Below, piece after piece: positions 23,525 through 35,581 of a stretch of DNA of 64,000 nt. The DNA comes from Floccularia luteovirens. Lineage: Eukaryota > Basidiomycota > Agaricomycetes > Agaricales > Squamanitaceae. The stretch spans positions 806,001 through 870,000 of the forward strand of contig VSJF01000004.1 of NCBI GenBank assembly GCA_009739215.1. Reading direction: 5' to 3'. Position 1 is the first letter of the stretch. The number at the start of each line of letters is the position of its first letter. Under the pieces are notes generated by a model. The model was not told where the DNA came from. It made no database searches and worked only from the letters and a program-made list of their open reading frames with translations. The position numbers were made by a program, and so were the translations under genes.

Positions 23525-26446
23525 ATGCCCCCGCGTAGAAGACCTCAGTTTACACAAGAATACATTGACCAACAATTGCAGCAAATCCACCTCTTGGATC
23601 CCTCGTCTTCTTCCGAAAATCTCGAGCAACTCGGCCCTATTATTAAACAAATTCATAGCAACCGACAACAAGAAGTGTATCTCAGAACAGTTCAGGGCCT
23701 TATTGAATCCAAGGATGCCGAAATTGAAAAGATATGCGGTGACAACTATCAGGACTTTATCTCCTCTGTGTCTACTCTCTTCACAGTTAAATCGTATACC
23801 GACAAAATGAAAGAAAACATCTCGTCTCTGGAGAGTAGCGTCTCAAAACTCGGGGGAAACCTTGTGGAGAAGAAACGTAATTTGTTGCAAACACGAAAGA
23901 CTGCTGCTAATCTTGACGAGGCGATTGACACATTGCAGGCTTGTTTGCGTGTGCTGGATGTCGTACATCGCGTCGGTGAAATGGTCCAACAAGGAAAATA
24001 CTGGAGCGCGTTGAGGGTCTGTCATCTACACTACCCCAAATCATGGAACCCCACAATTGATTAATCACGTCTTCATAGTCTCTCGAAGATATCCAAAGTA
24101 TGCCCCCCTCGTCATTATCCCAAACACCCTTTTTCCAGCATCTTCTTTCATCTTTGCCATCTTTACGTAGTCAAATTAAGGACACAGTAACCGCATCAAT
24201 GAAACAATGGCTACTTGAAATAAGGAATGTGAGCACAGAAGTTGGCAGACTTGCTGTGGAATCTATGGAAGTCCGGACACGGCGTTGGCGAGTTCGTAGA
24301 GAGAAGGACCCCCTATTTCGCATGAGCCGCGTAGGGAGCGCTGTTGAACTCGTCTCATATGAGAAGACGGAATGTCAGTGATTCCTTCTATGAAAATGCT
24401 CTTTATGAAGGTTCTCCCTGCAGATAATGTGCTGGACAACGAAAAGCTCCATGTGGATTTTAAACCTCTATTTGAATGCATTCATATTTATACAACACTG
24501 GATTCTGTTGATGAATTACGGAAATCATACCAAGCCGATAGAAAGGTAAATTTCTTATAAATTATGATCACACCTCGAGGGCTGAAATCTCATCATTAGG
24601 CACAATCTGACCTAATCCTCCCTTCCCCTCTTCCGCTTTCATCTCTTTCCTCACTCACACAAGAAATATCTGGTTTTTTCATTGTAGAATCACATGTGCT
24701 TGAAACGACGGGGACATTCCGTTCTTTACGCGATGTCGAGGAACTGTGGGATGCTTTGGTAAAACGTCTAATGACGTTATTAGACGCTGCACTTAAGAAC
24801 GAAAAAGACGCAGAGACATTTCTCACAGTCAAGGAGAACCTCCTGAGTTTCATAATGACACTAGAGGTGATTACTCAAAAAAATTCATCATTATATGATA
24901 CTAAAATACTATATGGCTATTCAGGCTTCATCATATGCAACGCAATCTCTTCATTCATTCATTCTCATATTATTTGAGAACTACGCAAAACTTCTTGAAA
25001 CCCAGTTTGATCAGCGATTTCAAGCAGTAAGGATAGTTCATTTTTGAAAGTTTATTCCGTTCAAGTCTTGGCAGATCGTGCGTCAAGACGATCATCTTCC
25101 AATGCACGTAGAAAATACTGCTGAACTAGATGCCATTCTCGACGTTGTGTGGGTTAGTGAGACTGAAAGGGCTGAACTGAAAAGGTGTGTCCGAGATAAT
25201 ACCGTCAGGTTTCATCACCTCACGTAATTCAAGCATGCAATTACCTCACTCTTTGCCCTGGTCACAAACTTTTAACCTTTGCTGTCAAGATGTGAGTTCA
25301 ATCACACTATTCTGTATGTTAGGCAGCCAGAGGTTGAAAATTTTGTGATAGATAAGACTCTTCATCCAAAGGTTCTATGCGTTTGTCGAGGGAGTATCTC
25401 AACATCACCGCGACATCGACGAGCTTCTGAGCAAGGTAAGATTGACTAATATATGCGTCATAATATCATAATTTAATTTCTATGAGAAGTCGCTCGACGG
25501 CCTTCTTATTAATAGTCTTAGTCAGTTTATCGGGCAAAGGCTTGCGGGAACCACGACTTTGCCACAGATAGCACAAATTGTCACTAACCTCGAACACTTC
25601 CAAGTTGCTTGCAATGAGTTGGAGCGATCATTAACCAACCTTCGGTAAGCTTCATATAAGCTCATCCTTGCAATCGAGTTTAATTTTGAATAGCTCAGCT
25701 CAACGAGGTGGTATTATCAAACTTACAGCATCAGCCTCTTTCGAAGCTACTCTTTCTCGTTCACTGGCACGAATTACTGGATTGATATCATCAAAACTTG
25801 ACCAATTCTTCGAGCTATCGGAGTACGAATGGACACCAAAGACCCGCGAGGATACCCCCAGCATGTACTTATACGAGTTAGTGAACTGGCTGACGGCTGT
25901 TGTAGACTCTCTTATGGTAAAGGAGGTATATAAAGATGAAGCATATAAGGGCGCTTTGACGTATATCGCAGAATGTTTAATGGTGTGATGCAGCGTCTTC
26001 ATTTCTAAGTCCTTATTTCTGATGATTTCTATTAGGGTTTTCTCTCTGGTCGAGATATTCCTATGATGAACGAGAATGCCATTTCAAATATCCTGGTTGA
26101 CATTGATTTCCTCGAGGATGTTCTCAAGCGGATCAATAGACCTCATCTTTCTTCCGTATTCGATGAAATACGTACTGTAAGGTGACTTGTTGTTTTATTA
26201 GTTCTTTATTTAACGCAATTACACTAGACAACATCTATTCCCCTTAATAATGCTGTGCAAGAATACCTTATCCCAGCAAATCGACAGTCGTTGTTCTCAT
26301 CAGTCAAACAGAAGCGTTTACAAGCACTTCTGGAAAAACTGAGCAAGTATGGATCTACTCAAAGGAACTCTGAAACTCGGGAGCTTGCGGAAAGACGACG
26401 AAAGGAAGCAGACGCAGTTGGTAGATTGTTCCCAGAAGGACGTTGA
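23525..26446 (+). CDS. SEC15: Exocyst complex subunit Sec15
   Basis: Sec15 is the exocyst subunit that binds the Rab GTPase Sec4/Rab8 on secretory vesicles and tethers them to the plasma membrane at growth sites. About ten exons, roughly 800 residues. The N-terminal coiled-coil part starts MPPRRRPQFTQEYIDQQLQQ and includes SLFTVKSYTDKMKENISSLE and LRVLDVVHRVGEMVQQGKYW. The conserved middle has LPSLRSQIKDTVTASMKQWL and RTRRWRVRREKDPLFRMSRV. The C-terminal Sec15 domain includes ETTGTFRSLRDVEELWD, HRDIDELLSKSLDGLL and DIDFLEDVLKRI, ending ADAVGRLFPEGR. SEC10, another exocyst subunit, is in this window at 43.8-47.2 kb. Confidence 0.92.
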
Positions 26447-26685
26447 TCACACATAGTTTGTTACACTACTCATTGAACTCATAATAGCATGTATAATAAG
26501 ATCACAGATCTATAAAATTTCCAGTGCTTGAGAAAGGACTGCCGATGACCTTAAAACATGCAAAATATTATGATAGGGATTCGAACGAATAAGAAAAGCA
26601 GTTGAATAACGCATACGTTTTCGGTCTCGTAAGGGATCGTGACGTGTAACAGTTGTAAGGTACCCCAAATATGATATGTAGACCA

Positions 26686-27523
<838 letters not shown>

Positions 27524-27884
27524 TGTTGCAAACGGTTACGACGGAGAGGAGACAAAGAAACGAAGGAAGTGGTTGGGAAAGGATAAAACGGTGAAGATTT
27601 ACTTTTGCTGAGCTGTGCGTGTGACAGCGAATTGAAATTCCGCAAAGGTAACTTGGGCAAACATCCCGTCTGCTTATATACTGCTGCGACCCTTCCACGT
27701 ATTTCAATCCGTAGCCGTCGTGTCAACCAGTAACCAACCAACCGTTTAAAACACGTATTCAACAAATTAGAAATTGTATAGACGTCACGATTCAAAACAA
27801 CAAAGTAATAAGCACCTTCCTAGTAAAGAAATAAGAAACAAAAAGTAAAAGTGCTTTACGATAATCCAATCTAACACCAAGCAA
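27524..27884. promoter_or_regulatory. ARF1 upstream region with TATA box (27674-27680)
   Basis: Spacer of 361 bp between ARF1 and the stop of the phosphatase-like gene. On the minus strand a TATATAA element lies about 151 bp before the ARF1 start codon, followed by a long pyrimidine-rich leader. Open frames on the minus strand here run into the 5' leader and have no protein support. Confidence 0.45.
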
Positions 27885-28586
27885 CTAAAGTAACCCTTCA
27901 TTTTGCAACTTACGCGTTAATTGACTCCTCCAATTGGCATATATACCGTTACTGTGCGAAGGTGAATATTGGCAGAGCTCAAAAAGCACCAACTGCTCAT
28001 GAAATCCAGGTTTGATCCAGATTTGGTCTCGAGCTGGATAATTTTATCTCTAAGTATAAGAACTCCGTTTTCAATAGTCAAATAGAACATACCGGTTCTG
28101 ACAATCTGAAGTGCCTCAGTGACTTTGAATCGATGGTACTGCATCACTGAAGGGAATGAAGCTATAATAAATACCACGACCATCCTAATTGCTTGTAATT
28201 GCACATACGGTACGCAGCCACAACAGTGGCACCTCTGGAATTCCCTTGGACGCTATGCACGAGGACCACGCCTCCGCTTTTTATGGCCTGGTCTATAAAT
28301 CGACAGGCTATCGGAAGATTTATCAATAAATCTTCATAGTCGACATCTTCTATGGATATGCGCATATGGCGGTATCCAGATTCGGGTGCTTCAGAAGGTA
28401 CGAGGTCCGAACAGACCGATACCACATGCGTGATGCGACGTTCCTGCAATGTTCGCGTTGAACGCGCGGCAATGATGCTGCAAGAAATGCTGTTACAATG
28501 ACAGGAGGAAAAAATAGGTGCAGAGCCACTAACTTTCCCAGATAAAGCTTGTTTTCGATGATGGTATCGATGTTCTTCCAAACCAT
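27885..28586 (-). CDS. Dual-specificity-phosphatase-like protein with Cys-to-Ser active site (probable pseudophosphatase)
   Basis: The fold is a small dual-specificity phosphatase of about 180 residues in four exons. Start MVWKNIDTIIENKLYLG, then (after splicing) NIIAARSTRTLQERRITHVVSVC and a region EDVDYEDLLINLPIACRFID matching the DSP general-acid and helix segments. The P-loop reads VLVHSVQGNSRGATVVAAY, where active family members have HC..G.SRS: the nucleophilic Cys is Ser (codon AGC) and the Ser after the Arg is Gly. The Arg that binds phosphate is kept. After the loop come SVMQYHRFKVTEALQIVRT and FHEQLVLFELCQY, as in active DSPs. Without the Cys thiolate it should not hydrolyse phosphotyrosine but may bind phosphoproteins, as STYX does. 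A single-base sequencing error could also explain the Ser. Confidence 0.8.
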
Positions 28587-29394
28587 CTGTAAAACTTATG
28601 CATTCCATCTCATTTCCCTTCGAGATATATAGCAGTTTATCATGCTATGGACCTTGTTCTTACTGCAAAACGGCAGCTGAGTACACCGAGAAACTACGGG
28701 ATAGATGAGTTCCCGTTGACGCTTGCATTATGTTGTTGAACGTTTTCTTTGCAAAAGTGAAAACAGGTAATGCGGTGTTAGGGACCGACATTGCAGGTGG
28801 CGGTGTCCACGTGTTGCAAGAGCAGGATATGTCAAACAAATGACAACAGACTATAACTTGTCCTGATAGCAACTTGTCCAATCGTCTATGGCGGTGCGAT
28901 GATATGCTATCAGCCCCATGTCTAAAATAACAAATTACGTCGATTGCCATGTCCGGATTTTCAGGAGATCTCATGTTTAATCTGTATAGGTTTCCGGTTG
29001 TTGTCCCCCGGTTGTTGTTACGGGCCACTGCAAGGGAAATATTTAGCAGTTCACTCTTAGAAGTTTGATAGGAGTTGCCTTTCTTACCTAGCATAACCCT
29101 ATTTACACACTGAGCAAGTGCATGGAATATGAAGAACTTGAGCTTGATCCCCCAGCCATACGAAACGAGGCTGCTGAGGCTATTGTTTTTGGCATGCTTG
29201 GCATCTCTGAACGAGGTTGCAGTGAGGAAAAACTGGCCTCTACAGCGAGGCACTCCATTACATAATGATTACTCAGTGCCTGGTTGGCCAATATACTTAT
29301 ACGTCCTGTGGTGACTCTAATGTGCATCGACACTCCCAACCTTCAAATTTTCAAACTTCACATCCAACACCACATTTAGCTTCTTTCTGTAATA
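28587..29394. other. Unresolved 0.8-kb region, possible exons on either strand
   Basis: A minus-strand frame of 197 codons (28660-29253) is open but has no domain, and much of it looks like translated intron. Within it a stretch with GTAAGAAAGG...CTTGCAG (around 29040-29090) resembles a minus-strand intron. On the plus strand a short frame from 29122 encodes MEYEELELDPPAIRNEAAEA, which is acidic and exon-like, but it could not be joined in frame to the next gene. I cannot decide whether a gene lies here. A CACGTG lies at 28808-28813. Confidence 0.3.
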
Positions 29395-29984
29395 ATGAAG
29401 ATAGAGTGGTCCTCATCCGTAAGGTTACCTCACCTCTGAACAAATTCTTGTTAATCTGATCCGTTGAACCCTACAGTTCCGTACTGATGGATCTCGTCGC
29501 AGACCACCTCCGTCTTCCATGCATGGATGGCTAGCCAAAATGAGAGGCACTTTACTCGGCGACGAGAAGCTTCGATCAAAGGTAGACAACATCCATCTTA
29601 GACAATGCAATCTATTCTCATTTTCTTTCTACTCAATAGGGAATATGGGAAATGCGGGAAGCAAGTGCAGCTCGCAAGCGCCAGGCTGCAAGGAAGAAAC
29701 AGTTCACTGCTGGATCGGGTTTTTTGTCCTTTTTCCGCTCCCCACCTTCGAAAATAAAACACTCTTCGTCACGGGTATCTGCTCGTGGCAGTCAACGCAG
29801 CCGACAAACTGCATCAAGACCCAAACTAAGCAGCAGGGGTTCTCGACCCTCACAGAGATCTGTGCAGAAGGCCCAAGTGGCCAGTCATGGAGCGGGAGCT
29901 CCAAGGGGCAAACGCCCATCTATACGTCCCCAGCCACGCCCCAGCCAGAATAGTAGTCATCGCCGAATCCCGAGAAACACTTAG
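29395..29984 (+). CDS. Small Arg/Ser-rich basic protein, 157 aa, unknown function
   Basis: Three exons are proposed: 29395-29418, 29477-29581 and 29640-29984, with introns of 58 bp each and good borders (GTAAGG...CTACAG and GTAGAC...AATAG). The middle exon has SMHGWLAKMRGTLLGDEKLR, and the join gives SKGIWEMREASAARKRQAAR. Helical, amphipathic repeats of this style occur in short stress-related proteins of the CsbD type, but the match is too weak to name it. The last 100 residues are strongly basic and low in complexity (many RGS, SRP, SQR elements). It could be a nucleic-acid-binding protein. No signal peptide or membrane segment is seen. Confidence 0.5.
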
Positions 29985-30839
29985 ATGCGGCTTATTATAA
30001 TAAATTAATTGTACTATGTATTTTTGAGTAGCTAAATGTTGTAGCATATTGTTACAAGTGACCAGTTCACATAGAAGACAATCTTATTTATCATTCCCGT
30101 GTATACCGTATCTAATTGTTGTTATTCTTTTGTTGGATCACAGACCGCGGAACCGAGATCAGGAGCATTCGCCATGCCATGTGTCAGCCATGTGTCGCTA
30201 TTGGTTGAGTTATGTTGCCTTGGAAAGCCGACGGACAGGTGGAATTTAGAGGAAACTCTTAAGCACGTACGGAAATAATTCCTTGAGAACATGAGGTCAA
30301 GATTGCGGATAATCGATTCAAGTTACGTCCTGCTCCTGCTCACTCAATTGACCAAGATGTCGCTGGAAATATTCGTCCGGCTTATGGCATGTATTGCATA
30401 CGGCTGGGATACGGCTACTCTGTTCTACTTTTCATGTGTGGATCAGTAAAATATGGTTCTTTCTTATTCTGGATCGCTTTGTTTTATTTCAGAGATTAAC
30501 TGGAAACGGTACAATGCTAAGGACCCTGAGAGTGTGAAGGTTTTGATCGCATGACCTCATATGGTGAACAGAAGCCAATTTGTGATCGTATTGCAAACTT
30601 TTGTAACAAGGATGTGAGCAGATGTATACATAACTTTTAGCACACTGTGAGCTATATTCTCTAAATGGCGTATACGGGAAGTCGGAAAGCGGATTTAATA
30701 CTTCTTTCAGTGATCTCGGAGACAACACTGCTATGCTAATGGATGTATGTAAACTGATTGTCAGGATAATATTGAGATCGTGAAAGTACCGTTCATCCGT
30801 TATACATGGATCCAGGATAATCCCATCCGGTGTCCAGAG
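29985..30839. other. Intergenic, 855 bp, no feature recognised
   Basis: No frame above about 80 codons, no tRNA-like cloverleaf and no repeat was found between the basic protein (+) and the DUF3245-like gene (-), which are convergent. Short frames here lack start context and domain content. Confidence 0.4.
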
Positions 30840-31893
30840 TTATGTCGACATTTCAGAATGGACTTTTGCAGTGCTTGTTTTCTTCTTCCGTCTCTTTCTT
30901 TTCTTTTTGGCACTTCCGCCAGGTAGCCTGATTGTACTATGAACCATCTCTTCTTCGGAATCTTCTTCATCCACTGGAGGGCCGTGCAGGTTTAATAATG
31001 GTAGCGAAGACGGTAATGCTTCACGATGCCGTTCCGCGGGAGAAAATGCTGGGGTCGAGGTAAGGGACACATCCACCACTTTCGGAGTAGTTTCGAACTC
31101 GATACGTAAGTTATTGTCGACCATTTCTTTAAGCGAAGTTTGTCAGAGGTATGTCCAAATGATTAACTTAGCAGCTTACCCGGTCTGGGTTCAAGAGAAC
31201 CCGACTCATCCCTAGCTTGTGGCTGCCCCGTAGATTCTGTGTCTTTGAAATTGACGGAAATGTGTTCTCCGGCAGCTGAAGTTTTTTTATTCTCCAATTT
31301 AATACTGTTGAGCGAGACACTTGAAGCGTCTGGGGCGTCTGTCCGTTGTTCTGCTCTTTTACTAATAGATGCAACCTCGTGGCCTTGAAGCGAGAGTTCA
31401 GAAATATGAGGCCTTTGATCCTCGATATGTTTCTTTTTCTTTTTAACCCTCCCCGCAAAAGCATCTGGTATGGTTTTCCTTTTGATTGCTCCAGATCGAC
31501 TTTCCTCCTCATCGTCAGATTGTTTTGTTGTGATTGAGTTTTCTTCTTCCTTGACATGTTTACTAGAGCCTGCAAGCTTGCCTTTTAGGCGTGCAGTCTC
31601 ACGAGAGTTCCCTTTGATTTCTGGGATAGGTGCTCCCACACCAAGTCTAAATCACGATACGTCAATAAGGATAATTAGCTGTGAAAATATTACACACCTC
31701 ACCTAGGGGGACGTCGCATGTATTCCTTGAGTTCATTTTCTATGTCTTTTTTGCGAGGGTTTATGGATAGTTTAGAGGGCTGCATCCAAGAAGATACAAG
31801 ATTTTGTGCGAATGCCATGGATAAGTCGATTTGTGCCTGGAGCGCTTCTGTGGCAATATCATCTTCGTTAGTTGATTCAGTGGGTATCACCAT
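30840..31893 (-). CDS. DUF3245-like nuclear protein, unknown function
   Basis: Three exons. The first has ATEALQAQIDLSMAFAQNLV, SSWMQPSKL and, across a splice, ELKEYMRRPPRLGVGAPIPE. This A-rich helix plus LVSSW plus PPRLGVGAP arrangement is what I associate with the fungal DUF3245 family, recalled rather than searched. The second exon is a long Lys/Glu/Ser-rich stretch with likely nuclear-localisation clusters (KRKTIPDAFAGRVKKKKKH). The last exon starts EMVDNNLRIEF and ends in a basic block, SAKKKRKRRKKKTSTAKVH. The Lys-rich ends suggest a nuclear or nucleolar location. The function of the family is not known to me. Start at 31893 (MVIPTESTNEDD) is the only Met before the conserved block. Confidence 0.65.
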
Positions 31894-32095
31894 AGTTCAA
31901 GTAAAAATGTTAGATTGTTCCCAAATAATAGATAGTTGTTCTATGCTGCCGACATGTGTGAGAAGGGACGTGGAAATCGTTGTGTGCTCGATAACGAGTG
32001 GGACAACCTGAACAAATTCCCGCGCGTGGATCTTCTTTTCCGATCACAATTCTGTTATGAACTACTCACCAGTTGCAGTACAATAAACGCGCGAC

Positions 32096-33395
32096 ATGGT
32101 TTCTCTCAAACGTAGAAGAGATGGGGGAGATGAGGAGGATGAAGATGAAGATGAGGATGAACCTCTACTCGGACGTCAGATACTTCCAGTTGCTAACTTG
32201 CCAGAGGATTTCAACGAGGAACCCAATGATGGACTTGAATACCTTTTTACAGTTCGGTAACTATCCCAACTATTCACATATTCTCTCGTACTAAAGGAAA
32301 TTTCGTAGTCGAGACGCACGACAACTACCGCATGTTACTCGAGTGCCCAATCCTTATGAAATTCCAGACCCACCCCAACCCATCGCTCAAGAGATTAATA
32401 ACACAAGCCATCCCGCATTGCCATCTGCAGAATGGCTGGATCTGTTTGAGACTAGGTTCAAGAACTTCCGCAGGGTATGTTCCTCACTTTATATGACATA
32501 AGTTAATTGACTAATAGCAAATAGAATCTCAAACAGCCAACAATTCATGTAGAGACACCCTTTCAAACAGGAAAGCAAAGACTCATGCCTGACAAAAAAG
32601 AAAGGGAATTATGGTGGCATTTTCTAGCAGGAAAACGTCAACCAGAGTGGGATCTTCCAAAAAATCAAAAGTCTAAACGAATGCACCAGGGAATGCGGAG
32701 TTGGGATGATGAAATGTTAGATGAAGGATCATATGTGGTCTTTCAAGAAGGATATTTGAATGACGAGAACGGGGTTGAGCAGTCACCAGAGCCAAAGACG
32801 CTGCATTCGCCAAAACCAAAACCAACTGAACCTTTGCAACAATCCTCCCTAACCTTTACTTGCCGTGAGCCATCAACTGCGTTGATAAAAACTATTGACG
32901 AGGTCAGTTTCGTAAAAAATATATTTTAATGATGATTCTGATTCAAATTCAGCGAATGGCATTGCACCTTCTGATGTATTTTACATACTGGATCAATAAA
33001 CATTTGGAACACCCGAATCCGCCATCCTCTCTTTTAATGGAAACTCATGCTCGGTGGATGTTTATGCTTTTAGCTCGAATCGATGATTATATTTCAGCGG
33101 ATGATATGAGCTTGCTACGCAACCTTGCTCGTTCATGCTTGGCCTTGTTGAAGGCTAATATTCAAGAGCTGACGACACCTGTACCTATGCCAGATGATAA
33201 TAGTGGGCAAGACCAGGATAGTCCTATGACAGAACGCTCATGTTGGGTCATTTTTTCGACAATAGTCCGCATCTGGAAACAGAATGACTTATGGATGGAC
33301 GCAGAAGATATGCTCAAACATCTGAAGGTATGAATAACATAGACTTCGGATGAGGCACTTTCTTGTAACAGAAATGGTGGGCGACTTGTTCTTAG
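32096..33395 (+). CDS. Gemin2/SIP1-domain protein (snRNP assembly factor)
   Basis: Gemin2 holds the Sm-protein pentamer during SMN-dependent assembly of spliceosomal snRNPs. Start MVSLKRRRDGGDEEDEDEDE, an acidic patch that is also repetitive DNA (GAGGAT/GAAGAT). The SIP1 domain begins LPEDFNEEPNDGLEYLFTVR, continues SAEWLDLFETRFKNFRR, KERELWWHFLAGKRQPEW and the helical part RMALHLLMYFTYWINKHLE, WMFMLLARIDDYISADDM, LLRNLARSCLALLKAN. It ends CWVIFSTIVRIWKQNDLW. These segments line up in order with human Gemin2, which has an equivalent tryptophan at HARW. A last 47-bp intron (acceptor TTGTAACAG) would give the tail KKWWATCS with stop at 33395; without it the stop is at 33333. Five exons. Confidence 0.83.
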
Positions 33396-34202
33396 ACAGG
33401 TTGATACCGGGGTAAATGCCCGAAATTAGGTCATAAAACAAACCGCTTAGTTGGTTCACGAGCTCCTGGTGGTCGAGGATTGCATTGTGATGGCTATCCG
33501 TGAAACATGGAAATTTCGGCCACGGACAAGGCGTACGTTGCCCGCAGCCAGTGGCTAGGTAGCTGCATGCCCATGACACCGATCCCATCGTTCCGTCATT
33601 TATGCCTGATGTGTAATAGCACCTACAGGAAAATATTTATGCCTCTTGACCTTATCTCTGTGCTGTTCAGATATCCAACTGGGATTGTTATAGATGCTAA
33701 GATAACCTATAAGTCGAGAAGAGGAATGTACTTTTTTTTGGGGGGGTCTGACGCAAGAGCAGGTAAAAAATACATGATACAGGGGTGTTATGCAGGTTGC
33801 TGACAGGGATCAGTGGATGAATAAAGTTACCACGTTTGGTTCATAGCGGACAGATCAGATTGTGCGAGATAATCGTCATGGGTGTCGAACGATGGCTGCT
33901 TGAGCATTGAAGAAAGTGTTTCTTGTAGATATGGCAGGTTATAGGTTATGCCTAGGATTGTCCGAATGATACCCAAGTCTCGCTAGTCTGGTGACAGAGT
34001 GAATTGCGAAGGGATAGATACGCGGCCACGTGATTTAAGAGATTGAGACTCCGAATGGCTGATGGAATGATTCTTGGCAAATTTAAATTTTGCCGTATAT
34101 AAAACGCACCTTCTCTTCCACTTCCTTTCCTCCAAAAGCTCTTCCTAGTCTTTTCCCGTACAGTCCACCTTAATCCCCTTCTCCCACACTCCCAACACAG
34201 CT
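33396..34202. promoter_or_regulatory. Upstream region of the KRE9-like gene, with CACGTG (34027-34032) and TATA (34096-34104)
   Basis: This 807-bp spacer has no supported ORF. It holds a T/G homopolymer junction near 33731-33746, a CCACGTGAT box, and a good TATA element TATATAAAA about 100 bp before the start codon of the next gene, followed by a C/T-rich leader. This is the clearest core promoter in the window. Confidence 0.55.
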
Positions 34203-34986
34203 ATGCGTCGCAACGTTGCCATTCTTTTCTCCCTCGTCACCACCGCGTTGGCCTACTCCGTCACTTCACCCAACGGCAACACGCCATGGACCAACGTTGG
34301 TCCTCAATTGTATGTATTTTTTTAAAATTTCTTTACAGGTTTCCCATCCAATATTTAAACCTTTTAATTAGTGTCTCATGGCAGCGAGTCGATACGGATA
34401 GGTTGAACTTCACCATCGTTCTTACCAACCAGGTGTGTTCCCAACATTCTATTCTGATCTACTAAGTGTCTAAGATATGACAACCTTCATCACTACCAGA
34501 ACCGCGAGTTATTGCCCCAAGACCAGAACTTGGCTGCCCTTGTGGATGGTACCCAGTCCAATACAACTGTCAGAGAACCAAGTGCAGGATGGCCTCAAGT
34601 GGGAGGAAGTTACAGGATCAATTTGGTACAGGATGATCAACACCTGTCAACCATTCTAGCACAGTCCCAGGAATTTAATATCACTGAACCCACGTCCTCC
34701 TCCTCTGCAACTGGTGCGACCATCAAAACGTAATTTTTTTCTCTTCTATCACACGCAAACCGCTAAATCAATTGTTCCTTGTTCCTATTCTAGTGGCACT
34801 CCTTCAACCCTTGCTAATACTCCTTCCGCAACCACGAATGCTGCGAACACTGCTAGCCCATCTCCCTCGGACGATGGTGGTGCCACCAACACCAACCCAC
34901 CAGGTGCCAACAGCGCCCTTGCAGTTGTAAACCCTCATACTGGTCTCGTTGCTGGACTTGCTCTTCTCGGACTTGCCTTTGCTTGA
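34203..34986 (+). CDS. Secreted GPI-anchored protein with KRE9/KNH-type N-terminal domain
   Basis: Four exons. The N-terminus MRRNVAILFSLVTTALAYSV is a signal peptide. The mature start SVTSPNGNTPWTNVGPQ joins by splice to FVSWQRVDTDRLNFTIVLTN and then to NRELLPQDQNLAALVDGTQS. This is the Ig-like KRE9/KNH N-terminal domain found in fungal cell-wall proteins. A Ser/Thr-rich stalk follows (ATTNAANTASPSPSDDGG). The C-terminus LVAGLALLGLAFA after a small-residue stretch (GANSALAVV) fits a GPI-anchor signal. The protein probably sits at the wall or plasma membrane as a structural glycoprotein; no catalytic motif is visible. A strong TATA promoter suggests high or regulated expression. Confidence 0.82.
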
Positions 34987-35581
34987 GGTTCCAAAAAGTT
35001 CTTATATTTTGAACACTCTTCATTGCAAGGATGATTCTAATACTCTTGAACTTTAATGGACTCCCTTGTAAATCCTTGTATATACCCTTGGCCCTGTTTG
35101 TGGTACATATCATTATTTTGGGTCATCGATACAGAGTGGTCATTTTTTGTTTTAAGTATGATGGTGATCATTCAAATCGTGTATCAAGGCAACGGCATCT
35201 TTTCAATATTAGGAGTACCGCAATGTCCTCGATAATCTGTCTTTTCGTGTTGAATTTCTTAGTGTTTTGTTTATACATAAGTATCATGTTATATTGTGGC
35301 CTACTTGCGAAAAAAAAAATTATCCCGGAATACGAAAGAATCTATGCATCATGTAACGTGGCAACAAGGGAATATGTAGATGCCTTATCTGGAATGATGA
35401 AGATCATGAGGTCAGTGAACAGTTTGTAACATTTGATATTTTAATATTAGACAAGCGCCTGTATAAGATGTAAATTTTTGAATAGATTTTCCATATCATC
35501 CAGTGGCTTCAGTTTTCATCATCATAAAAGACGCAAAACCATTGCTTCGTTCACCTTGAGGAGATCCAGTAAGCACTCAAT
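34987..35581. other. Intergenic, 595 bp, convergent 3' ends
   Basis: AT-rich spacer between the KRE9-like gene (+) and the chromate transporter (-). A 132-codon plus frame (35031-35429) encodes a Leu/Ile/Phe-rich peptide, but has no intron signals, no promoter and no family, so it is not called. Nothing else was recognised. Confidence 0.4.

Noticed and set aside
26576..26590. GGATTCGAAC-like string, reverse complement resembling a tRNA B box
   Set aside because: The flanking bases do not form a T-stem and no acceptor or anticodon arms were found on either strand.
28660..29253. 197-codon minus frame
   Set aside because: No family, low-complexity and His/Ser-rich segments, and an apparent intron inside it; reported only as an unresolved region.
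33727..33750. T-run then G-run
   Set aside because: Simple homopolymer in non-coding sequence; possible sequencing artefact, no feature.
35031..35429. 132-codon plus frame, hydrophobic
   Set aside because: Lies in an AT-rich 3' flank with no promoter, splice or family support.
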